From an uncultured Oscillospiraceae bacterium (GTDB lineage: Bacteria > Bacillota > Clostridia > Oscillospirales > Oscillospiraceae), in assembly GCA_934569425.1 (NCBI GenBank), contig CAKTKM010000098.1, forward strand, positions 1-5,233: DNA of 5,233 nucleotides. The letters are read 5' to 3'. A program made the position numbers and the translations under genes. The notes beneath the pieces are model-generated. The model saw only the letters and a program-made list of their open reading frames with translations. It ran no database searches and was not told where the DNA came from. Of the stretch, positions 1-4,799 are shown in pieces (positions within the stretch are counted from its first letter, which is position 1; every line of letters begins with the position of its first letter).

Positions 1-180
1 CGGGGCATCGTAGGCCCCTTCGAGGGCAGCAAGCCCCGCCAGCTGCTGATTACCCGCGAGAAGTGGCAGGAGCTGAAGATGAAAGGTTCCTTCGACGCCG
101 CGCCGCAGGAGCCGGAGAGCCATCCCGACCCCTACGGCAGCATCAGCGATGTGTTCAGCAGCCGCGATGCGTTAGAGTAA
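1..180 (+). CDS. ftsK: DNA translocase FtsK/SpoIIIE, C-terminal end (partial)
   Basis: This is the 3' end (59 codons plus TAA) of a gene that begins outside the window. FtsK/SpoIIIE proteins are membrane-anchored hexameric ATPases that pump chromosomal DNA through the division or sporulation septum. Their C-terminal winged-helix gamma domain reads the orienting DNA motifs (KOPS/SRS). The visible peptide opens with RGIVGPFEGSKPRQLLIT, which matches the end of the gamma domain; the GIVGP..GSKPR core is characteristic of that family. About 35 mostly polar residues follow, as a poorly conserved tail ending in SSRDALE. The motor and membrane domains lie upstream and cannot be checked, so SpoIIIE-type versus FtsK-type use is undecided. 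A strong terminator overlaps and follows the stop codon, so this gene ends its transcript. The family call is firm, although only the tail is seen. Confidence 0.88.
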   Translation, partial: RGIVGPFEGSKPRQLLITREKWQELKMKGSFDAAPQEPESHPDPYGSISDVFSSRDALE

Positions 181-209
181 AAAATGCACCCCAAAGGGGT
201 GCATTTTTT
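179..209 (+). terminator. Symmetrical Rho-independent terminator behind ftsK
   Basis: A perfect 8-bp GC-rich stem (TGCACCCC at 185-192, GGGGTGCA at 196-203) has a 3-base AAA loop. It is flanked by an A-run on the left (179-184) and a T-run on the right (204-209), which extend the pairing. Read rightward it is a textbook intrinsic terminator starting in the ftsK stop codon. Because the A- and T-runs are symmetrical, it should also work leftward, stopping any transcript of the convergent minus-strand operon that passes the hairpin at 367-397. Confidence 0.93.
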
Positions 210-232
210 ATAGAGATAAGCGCCTCGCAGAG

Positions 233-254
233 TTCGCCGCCCGCAGGCGGCGAA
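233..254. repeat. Perfect 9-bp inverted repeat (stem-loop)
   Basis: TTCGCCGCC (233-241) pairs exactly with GGCGGCGAA (246-254) around a CGCA loop. No T-run follows directly on either strand, so it is not a standard terminator. The very stable GC stem could block exonucleases at an RNA 3' end, or be part of a dispersed intergenic repeat. Neither role can be shown from one copy. Confidence 0.75.
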
Positions 255-265
255 GTGTTTGGATC

Positions 266-298
266 GTTTTTCACCGCGGTGTGTACGTGGCGAAAAAC
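266..298. repeat. Imperfect 13-bp inverted repeat (stem-loop)
   Basis: GTTTTTCACCGCG (266-278) faces CGTGGCGAAAAAC (286-298) across a 7-base loop. Twelve of 13 positions pair when one G-U is allowed, with a single A-C mismatch. An alternative stem, AAGTGTTT (253-260) with AAACACTT (295-302), uses part of the same right arm, so the two folds compete. Confidence 0.65.
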
Positions 299-314
299 AC
301 TTTGCGCGGAGAGA

Positions 315-347
315 GTGTTCCTGCACACAAAATGTGTGTAAGAATGC
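315..347. repeat. 15-bp imperfect inverted repeat with AAA loop
   Basis: The core CACACA (324-329) and TGTGTG (333-338) are perfectly complementary around AAA. Read in plus orientation, pairing extends outward through 315-323 and 339-347 with three G-U pairs and one C-A mismatch, giving 14 of 15 paired positions. The minus-strand version has T-rich and A-rich flanks but no clean U-tract. Its function is unknown. Confidence 0.6.
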
Positions 348-366
348 GGGTCGAAGCGAAAACCAT

Positions 367-397
367 TTATGGAAAAAGGCATTGCCGTTTTCCATAA
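367..397 (-). terminator. Hairpin terminator of the hydrolase-zinc ribbon operon
   Basis: TTATGGAAAA (367-376) pairs perfectly with TTTTCCATAA (388-397). Inside, GGC (378-380) pairs with GCC (384-386) around an ATT loop, separated by one A-G mismatch. On the minus strand the hairpin begins one base after the TAG stop at 399-401. The inner GGC-AAT-GCC hairpin is followed by TTTTT, resembling a short intrinsic terminator; after the full stem the U-tract is weak (ATGGTTTT). It probably stops some transcripts, with 179-209 as a backup. Confidence 0.65.
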
Positions 398-398
398 G

Positions 399-1097
399 CT
401 AAAGAAAGAACTTCCGGTGCAGCGACCGCTGCAGCGGTTTGCACACCGCCACCACCAGCAGCATCCCACCCAGGATCACCCCCGCCGTCAGCGGGTACAG
501 CGACCAGAAGAAGGTCTCGTGGAGCCGGAAGGTGATGTTGATGAGGAATTCGATCAGCACCGCCAGCCCTCCGGCGCACAGCAGCGCGCCGCTGAACACA
601 TACAGGTGTCCCTTGGGCAGATACCGCAGCAGCACCACCATGGCCGTCACCAGCAGCCCCACCGCGCCCGTTACCGGGAAGGCGAAGGACAAAAACCAGT
701 GTCCCCCCGTGGCATAGTTGATATACAGCAGATAAAGCCCCACGGCCGCAAAGTCGATGGGAACAAAGACCACCGGATTGGGCCGGCGGAACCACAGCGG
801 CAGCGCCGCCAGCACATACAGCACCGCCACCCCGCCGGAGGCGTAGCCCGACCAGACGATGTGTCCGTTGACCCGCCAGTCGCACAGAATGAACAGCACC
901 GCGCCCAGCAGCGCCAGCGCCGTCAGCAGAAACAGGATCCCCGACCGGCTGACCTCCTCAACGTGGGGACGGCGGTCGGCGGGATAGGGCGGCTCTCCCT
1001 GCTGGGGCGGCATATCCGGATGAAAAGCCCGGGTGCCGCACAGGGGACACACCTTCTCGCTGCCGGAAAGCTCCACGCCGCATTTGACACAATACAT
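399..1097 (-). CDS. Zinc-ribbon multi-pass membrane protein, DUF6320-like
   Basis: This 232-residue protein has no known biochemical role. Residues 1-22 form a zinc ribbon with C3, C6, C17 and C20 (CVKC, then CPLC), presumably on the cytoplasmic side. A proline-rich linker (about 28-48) leads to some six hydrophobic segments, roughly at 52-72, 86-103, 106-127, 134-157, 164-187 and 197-219. The protein ends in a basic tail (HRKFFL). The ribbon followed by conserved-looking blocks such as RRPNPVVFVP and ATGGHWFLSFAFP recalls clostridial DUF6320 proteins; this is from memory, not a search. The start is the ATG at 1095-1097, preceded by AAAGGAG, because a longer frame would run back into the upstream gene. 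It follows that gene by 20 bases, so the two are almost certainly co-transcribed. This suggests it anchors, supplies substrate to, or works beside the hydrolase-acyltransferase. Zinc binding is inferred from the four cysteines only. Confidence 0.85.
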   Translation of the reverse strand: MYCVKCGVELSGSEKVCPLCGTRAFHPDMPPQQGEPPYPADRRPHVEEVSRSGILFLLTALALLGAVLFILCDWRVNGHIVWSGYASGGVAVLYVLAALPLWFRRPNPVVFVPIDFAAVGLYLLYINYATGGHWFLSFAFPVTGAVGLLVTAMVVLLRYLPKGHLYVFSGALLCAGGLAVLIEFLINITFRLHETFFWSLYPLTAGVILGGMLLVVAVCKPLQRSLHRKFFL

Positions 1098-1103
1098 GAT
1101 ACG

Positions 1104-1110
1104 CTCCTTT
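1104..1110 (-). promoter_or_regulatory. Ribosome binding site fixing the zinc-ribbon protein start
   Basis: On the minus strand AAAGGAG lies 6 bases before the ATG at 1097, in the 20-base gap after the upstream stop codon. It supports MYCVKCG as the true N-terminus and rules out the longer frame reaching back to 1373. Confidence 0.85.
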
Positions 1111-1117
1111 CTCCGCC

Positions 1118-3280
1118 TTACCGCTGGTTGCTCTCCACCTTTACGGAGAGCCCCAGCCGGTGCAGCACCTGATAGAACCGCAGCTCCAGCTCCGGCTCCT
1201 GAATATTGCGGATGCAGTTGATATATACCGTGTCGTTCCACGTCAGAACGCCGCAGTTGTGGGGCGCCTTGGCCTGCACGCCGATGATGAAATCCATCCG
1301 CTCCACATAGGGAGTCATCACCTCCGGCAGGCGTACCACCCCCAGATTGGACAGACACAGGCAGGATTTGCACTCGCCCACCGTGTCGAACACCGCCTTC
1401 ATGGCCAGATTCTTGACAAACAGCGGCATCACCCGCAGCAGGGGTGAGCGCTCACTGGCTACGTTGGCGGCGAATTTCGCCCGCATGGCGTGGGGATTGT
1501 TCTCCAGCCCCATCCGGTGATGAACGGCGGCGCAGATCTCCTCAAAGGTATAGTCCCCCATGCGGGGATCCACCTCCGGTGTGATATACGAGGCGAAATT
1601 CCGCAGCGTCCGGCTGGGGAACAGCTTCCGCAGGTTCACCGGCAGCAGCACCTTCACCGGCGCCCGGCGGCTCCGCTGGGGGATCCTCTCCGCCTGCAGG
1701 CGGCAGATGGCCTCCATCATGGCGGCGCACAGCAGCTCCGTTACCGTTACACCGTGTTCTTTGGCGCACGCCTTCAGCTCCGCCGCCGGGACCATCATGG
1801 TCACAAGATCCTTAAAACCGTCCTTCTCCGGCGTACCGGTCAGGTGCCACGCGGTAGCTTCCCTCCGGCTGGCGGTCACGCTGCCGGCATAGCGCAGGAA
1901 GCTGTCCTCCAGCTCCTCCTCGTCCGGCTCCTCCAGCCGTCCCAGTACCCCCTCCTCGGCGGGGATCGTCAGGCCGTATTTCTGGGTCAGATATTCCGCC
2001 AGCAGCGTCTTCACGAAGATCAGTCCGCCGGTGCCGTCCGTCAGCGCGTGGAAAAACTCCACCGCAAAGCGGTTCCGGTACACCAGCACCCGAAAGGCGC
2101 ATTGCCGTACCTCATGAAAGGGAACGTGCGCCAGCGGGCAGCTTTTTTCCGCCTGAATGTCCGGCAGGTGCGGCACCTGCTCCAGATAGTACCAGAACAC
2201 GCCCCGCCGCAGCCGCACGGCAATGGAGGGAAACCGCCGCGCCGTCACGTCCAGCGCGCTGCGCAGTACGGCTGCGTCGATATTCTCCGTCAGCGTGGCG
2301 GAGATGCGGAAGAAGTTGTTCCAGTTCCGCCGCTTGGCGGCGGGGTAGATCTTGGCGGCGTTGTCCAGCTTCATCCACCGCAGGCTGCGGGCGGGGGACA
2401 GCACCTGATCCATAAAGCGGTTGATGGCCTCAAAGTCCCCCGGCATATTCTCGCTGAGACAATACAGCACATAGGCGTGCCACCGCTCCGGCGCCACGAT
2501 CAGGCGGCTGCGGCAGCCGCTTTTCAGCAGCTTTTCATGCAGCAGCCGCGTGTCGTCCAGCATCACCTCGTCCCCGCCCACAAACAGCAGCGACGGCGGT
2601 AGCCCCGTCACATCGCCGAAAAGCGGCGAGCAGAGGGGATCCGTCACATCGTCGGTGTAGCACTTGGCGTAGAATTGCAGCAGCTCCGGCGACATGGAGG
2701 GGTCGATCTCCCGGTTTTCCTCGTAGGATCGCCCTGATCCGGTCAGATCCGTCCACGGCGAAATGCCGATCAGCCCGCAGGGCAGGGGAATGCCCAGCTC
2801 CTTCAGCTTCAGGCACAGGGCGTAGATCAGTCCGCCGCCGGCGCTTTCGCCGCACAGCAGGATCTGCTTCGGCGCGTAGCCCTTTTTCAGCAGGTATTGA
2901 TACGCCTCCAGCGCGTCCTCCAGCGCCGCGGGATAGCGGTGCTCCGGCGCAAGGCGATAGGCCGCGCAGAACACCCGCACGCCGCACTCCGCCGCCAGCA
3001 CCGAGGAAAAGCCCTTGGCATATTCCAGACTGCCGCAGGTGTAGCCGCCGCCGTGGAGATACAGCACCACGCCGCCCCGCCGCTGATCCTGCGGCATGAT
3101 CCACGCTCCCGAAAACCGTTCGAAGGCGTGATCCTTCGTCATGATCTCGCCGCGGTGCAGGGCGGTCATCAGCTCTCCCAGCTTGTCCTGCCCCTTTCGG
3201 CTGGCCTCCAGCGAGCAGCTGGTCATAATGGGCTTGAACAGACTCAGCTGCGCCCGTACCCGCTTGGCGTGAAGCTCCAT
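1118..3280 (-). CDS. Alpha/beta hydrolase fused to an alcohol-acetyltransferase-like acyltransferase
   Basis: This is a 720-residue two-domain enzyme with no signal peptide or membrane segment. Residues about 1-295 are a hormone-sensitive-lipase-type esterase. They show the oxyanion motif HGGG (76-79), the nucleophile elbow GESAGG (144-149, Ser146), an acidic block GGDEVMLDD (235-243) that should supply the catalytic acid, and His268. Residues about 303-720 resemble the condensation/alcohol acetyltransferase superfamily. They show FFHALTDG, with the HxxxDG motif at His411-Asp415-Gly416, and an SNLG block (644-647) like those in wax synthase and PapA-type enzymes. The two halves imply ester hydrolysis and acyl transfer to an alcohol or amine, but the substrates are unknown. 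The linker near 292-306 (before WMKLDNAAKIYPA) looks like a former gene start, so this is probably a gene fusion. The ATG at 3280 has AAAGGGAG 8 bases before it and its own strong promoter. It is the first gene of an operon with the zinc-ribbon membrane protein. Domain calls are firm; the joint function is inference. Confidence 0.88.
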   Translation of the reverse strand: MELHAKRVRAQLSLFKPIMTSCSLEASRKGQDKLGELMTALHRGEIMTKDHAFERFSGAWIMPQDQRRGGVVLYLHGGGYTCGSLEYAKGFSSVLAAECGVRVFCAAYRLAPEHRYPAALEDALEAYQYLLKKGYAPKQILLCGESAGGGLIYALCLKLKELGIPLPCGLIGISPWTDLTGSGRSYEENREIDPSMSPELLQFYAKCYTDDVTDPLCSPLFGDVTGLPPSLLFVGGDEVMLDDTRLLHEKLLKSGCRSRLIVAPERWHAYVLYCLSENMPGDFEAINRFMDQVLSPARSLRWMKLDNAAKIYPAAKRRNWNNFFRISATLTENIDAAVLRSALDVTARRFPSIAVRLRRGVFWYYLEQVPHLPDIQAEKSCPLAHVPFHEVRQCAFRVLVYRNRFAVEFFHALTDGTGGLIFVKTLLAEYLTQKYGLTIPAEEGVLGRLEEPDEEELEDSFLRYAGSVTASRREATAWHLTGTPEKDGFKDLVTMMVPAAELKACAKEHGVTVTELLCAAMMEAICRLQAERIPQRSRRAPVKVLLPVNLRKLFPSRTLRNFASYITPEVDPRMGDYTFEEICAAVHHRMGLENNPHAMRAKFAANVASERSPLLRVMPLFVKNLAMKAVFDTVGECKSCLCLSNLGVVRLPEVMTPYVERMDFIIGVQAKAPHNCGVLTWNDTVYINCIRNIQEPELELRFYQVLHRLGLSVKVESNQR

Positions 3281-3288
3281 AAAACCGG

Positions 3289-3296
3289 CTCCCTTT
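3289..3296 (-). promoter_or_regulatory. Ribosome binding site of the hydrolase-acyltransferase
   Basis: On the minus strand AAAGGGAG is 8 bases upstream of the ATG at 3280. It supports that start over the internal methionines at residues 20, 38 and 47. Confidence 0.8.
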
Positions 3297-3316
3297 CCAA
3301 AAATTTCGATCAGACT

Positions 3317-3345
3317 ATTATAGCATTTGCAGAAAGCTTTGTAAA
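3317..3345 (-). promoter_or_regulatory. Sigma-A promoter of the hydrolase-zinc ribbon operon
   Basis: On the minus strand the -35 box TTTACA (3345-3340) and a perfect -10 box TATAAT (3322-3317) are exactly 17 bases apart. TGC sits immediately before the -10, making an extended -10. Transcription should begin near 3310, leaving a leader of about 30 bases. The box lies just behind the bioY stop codon (3353), so the operon has its own start even if bioY transcripts read through. No operator-like repeat overlaps it, apart from a short AAAGCTTT palindrome (3333-3340). Confidence 0.85.
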
Positions 3346-3352
3346 TATCTCC

Positions 3353-3889
3353 TCATTGCAGGCCGGGCAGCCGCCGCAGCAGCAGGGGACACAGCGCCGC
3401 CGTTACGGCGATCTTGACGGCGTCCCCCGGCAGGAAGGGCAGCATCCCCGCCCACAGAAGGGCGGAAAAGGACTTCCCCATCCCCATATAGCCGCTCAGG
3501 ATCACCGCCATATAGGGGATCCCCACCGCGTACAGCGTGAGAAGTCCCGCCCCGCAGGCCAGCGCGATCCGCAGGGAGGAGGGATTTCTGCCCCGCAGGG
3601 CGCCGATGACGGCGGCGGCGGGGATCAGCCCCAGCAGAAAGCCGAAGGTGGGCTGCAAAACATAGCCGAAGCCGCCGCCGGCGGTGAAGATGGGAAGGCC
3701 GATCAGCCCCAGCGCCACATACACTGCCTGACTCAGCGCGCCGCAGCCCGCCCCCAGCAGGACTCCCGCCATGGCGGTAAACAGGAATTGCAGCGTGATG
3801 GACGACACCCCCAGCGGGATGCGCAGAAACGCGCCTGCCGCCGTCAGTGCCGCCAGCAGCGCGGTATAGACCAGTTTTCGCGTCGTCAT
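3353..3889 (-). CDS. bioY: BioY, substrate-binding membrane subunit of the biotin ECF transporter
   Basis: BioY binds biotin in the membrane. With the shared ECF energizing module (EcfT plus EcfA ATPases, encoded elsewhere) it imports the vitamin. The 178-residue length fits the family. It is hydrophobic throughout, with about six membrane segments. The conserved core is at 64-87: GLPIFTAGGGFGYVLQPT followed by FGFLLG, the family's hallmark. A PFLPGDAVKI block (151-160) matches the conserved C-terminal helix. I chose the ATG at 3889 (MTTRKLVYTALLAALTAAGA) because GGAGG lies 8 bases upstream. A TTG five codons earlier overlaps that ribosome site and is rejected. The gene is divergent from birA and has its own good promoter. 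It sits with the ligase that uses biotin, which supports biotin as substrate. No terminator was found between its stop and the next gene. Confidence 0.95.
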   Translation of the reverse strand: MTTRKLVYTALLAALTAAGAFLRIPLGVSSITLQFLFTAMAGVLLGAGCGALSQAVYVALGLIGLPIFTAGGGFGYVLQPTFGFLLGLIPAAAVIGALRGRNPSSLRIALACGAGLLTLYAVGIPYMAVILSGYMGMGKSFSALLWAGMLPFLPGDAVKIAVTAALCPLLLRRLPGLQ

Positions 3890-3897
3890 GCAAGGAT

Positions 3898-3903
3898 CCT
3901 CCA
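3898..3903 (-). promoter_or_regulatory. Ribosome binding site deciding the bioY start
   Basis: TGGAGG on the minus strand lies 8 bases upstream of the ATG at 3889. The alternative TTG start at 3904-3902 would overlap this site, so the ATG is preferred. Confidence 0.85.
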
Positions 3904-3923
3904 AAACAGGAAAGAATGGTGTT

Positions 3924-3953
3924 ATGATAGCCCGGCACCGGCGGCGCTGTCAA
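3924..3953 (-). promoter_or_regulatory. Sigma-A promoter of bioY
   Basis: On the minus strand a perfect -35 box TTGACA (3953-3948) is followed after 18 bases by TATCAT (3929-3924), which matches the -10 consensus at five of six positions. Transcription should start near 3917, giving a leader of about 28 bases, too short for a riboswitch. The spacer is very GC-rich and includes the near-palindrome CCGGCACCGG (3932-3941). No TTGTTAAC-type BirA operator is visible. Confidence 0.8.
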
Positions 3954-3974
3954 GGTGCTTGTCGCTTTTTTTAC

Positions 3975-4003
3975 TTTACGGCGGCGGAAAAACGTGGTAA
4001 GAT
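3975..4003 (+). promoter_or_regulatory. Probable promoter of birA
   Basis: TTTACG (3975-3980) and TAAGAT (3998-4003) are 17 bases apart, and each matches its sigma-A consensus box at four of six positions. A T-run (3966-3972) lies just upstream. The expected start near 4010 leaves a leader of about 22 bases before the ATG at 4033. The -35 boxes of the two divergent promoters are only 21 bases apart, so a single bound regulator could affect both. Confidence 0.55.
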
Positions 4004-4017
4004 GAGCCACAAAGATG

Positions 4018-4024
4018 AGAGGAG
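4018..4024 (+). promoter_or_regulatory. Ribosome binding site deciding the birA start
   Basis: AGAGGAG is followed by 8 bases and the ATG at 4033. An upstream in-frame ATG at 4015 would place this site inside the coding sequence and has no ribosome site of its own. Confidence 0.85.
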
Positions 4025-4032
4025 ACAACGCG

Positions 4033-4779
4033 ATGGAGCAGCCCGCCGTTTACCGCTATGAAACAGTGGATTCCACCAATACCGTGTGCAGGACGCTGGC
4101 GCGAGAGGGTGCGCCCGACGGCACCGCCGTCCTTGCCTGCCGCCAGACGGCGGGTCGGGGCCGCATGGGACGGGGCTTTGAGTCGCCGGCGGGACTGGGG
4201 CTGTATCTGTCGATGCTGTGGCGTCCCGTGACCTCGCCGGAAGGGCTTCTGCCCCTGACGGCCATGGCCGCCGCCTCCGCCGTGCTGGCCATCCGCCGCG
4301 TCACCGGCGCCGACATCCGCATCAAATGGCCCAACGATCTGGTGCTGCGGGGAAAGAAGCTGGCGGGCATTTTGACGGAGGCGTCCCTGTCCGGCGGTGG
4401 CGTGGAGCATGTGGTCATCGGCATCGGCGTCAATCTGCGCCAGACGGCCTCCGACTTCTCACCGGAGGTGGCAAAGATCGCCACATCTCTGGCGGCGGAG
4501 GGGATCACGGCGGAGGACGCGGCGCTGGAGACGGCGCTGATAGACGCCCTGCGTCAGGCCTTCCGCCACCTGTGCGCGCCGGAGACCTTTCTGGACGACT
4601 ACCGCCGCCTGTGCCTGAATCCGGGGCATCCGGTGCGGCTCCTGCCCTCCGGCGAAACTGTGACGGCGCTGGACATTGACAGCAGCTACGGCCTTGTGGT
4701 GCGCCATGGGGACGGCACGGTGCAGACGCTCCGCTGCGGCGAGGTGTCGGTGCGGGGACTGTACGGATATACGGACTGA
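4033..4779 (+). CDS. birA: Biotin--[acetyl-CoA-carboxylase] ligase without a DNA-binding domain
   Basis: This enzyme activates biotin with ATP to biotinyl-5'-AMP, then transfers it to the target lysine of the biotin carrier domain of carboxylases in the cytoplasm. The 248-residue protein begins almost directly with the catalytic domain. The substrate-pocket start DSTN is at 13-16, the biotinyl-AMP-binding loop GRGRMGR at 41-47, KWPND at 98-102, and KLAGIL at 109-114 holds the conserved lysine. GIGVNL at 130-135 closes the active-site region. Residues about 196-242 form the small C-terminal SH3-like domain, ending GEVSVRGLYG. The N-terminal winged helix of repressor-type BirA (as in E. coli or B. 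subtilis) is absent, so it should be a ligase only. The ATG at 4033 is chosen because AGAGGAG precedes it by 8 bases. It is divergent from bioY, linking biotin uptake to use, and 20 bases before the chr gene. Confidence 0.95.
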   Translation: MEQPAVYRYETVDSTNTVCRTLAREGAPDGTAVLACRQTAGRGRMGRGFESPAGLGLYLSMLWRPVTSPEGLLPLTAMAAASAVLAIRRVTGADIRIKWPNDLVLRGKKLAGILTEASLSGGGVEHVVIGIGVNLRQTASDFSPEVAKIATSLAAEGITAEDAALETALIDALRQAFRHLCAPETFLDDYRRLCLNPGHPVRLLPSGETVTALDIDSSYGLVVRHGDGTVQTLRCGEVSVRGLYGYTD

Positions 4780-4788
4780 ACAAGCAAT

Positions 4789-4795
4789 GAGGTGA
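4789..4795 (+). promoter_or_regulatory. Ribosome binding site supporting a TTG start
   Basis: GAGGTGA lies 4 bases (7 from the GAGG core) before TTG at 4800, in the 20-base gap after the birA stop. The in-frame stop at 4788-4790 leaves almost no room for another start. The only other in-frame candidate is the rare ATT at 4797. Confidence 0.75.
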
Positions 4796-4799
4796 TATT

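Larger units (their letters stand above)
210..398. other. Gene-free convergent intergenic region rich in stem-loops
   Basis: Between the ftsK terminator and the stop codon of the minus-strand operon no reading frame has a plausible start, ribosome site or recognisable protein. The region carries four stem-loops (233-254, 266-298, 315-347, 367-397) separated by 11-19 bases. It is more AT-rich than the flanking genes. It could be a long structured 3' untranslated region of the minus-strand transcript, a decayed intergenic repeat, or a small RNA. No promoter for an independent RNA was identified. Confidence 0.6.

Noticed and set aside
369..1172. Long plus-strand open frame opposite the zinc-ribbon membrane protein
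   Set aside because: It encodes a His/Gln/Arg-rich low-complexity product typical of the antisense of GC-rich genes. It has no ribosome site and lies opposite a protein with clear motifs.
1098..1373. Extended N-terminus for the zinc-ribbon protein
   Set aside because: The extension overlaps the end of the upstream gene in another frame. A proper ribosome site fixes the start at 1097.
1490..2602. 370-codon plus-strand open frame opposite the acyltransferase half
   Set aside because: It is antisense to recognisable domains, rich in His, Gln and Arg, and has no family resemblance or ribosome site.
3890..3904. TTG start for bioY five codons upstream
   Set aside because: The TTG lies within the ribosome site that serves the ATG at 3889. 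The N-terminal residues it would add are not typical of BioY.
2897..4000. 367-codon plus-strand open frame across the hydrolase start, the promoter and bioY
   Set aside because: It runs antisense through two well-supported genes and their promoter. It is open only because of GC bias.
3974..4001. Possible BirA-type operator (CTTTAC ... GGTAAG)
   Set aside because: The arms are only partly complementary, do not match the TTGTTAAC/GTTAACAA half-sites, and coincide with the promoter boxes.
4015..4032. ATG six codons upstream for birA
   Set aside because: It has no ribosome site, sits only about 5 bases from the predicted transcript start, and would swallow the ribosome site of the ATG at 4033.
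3890..4032. Riboswitch or structured leader for the biotin genes
   Set aside because: Predicted leaders are only about 22-28 bases on either side, and no extended stem system is visible.
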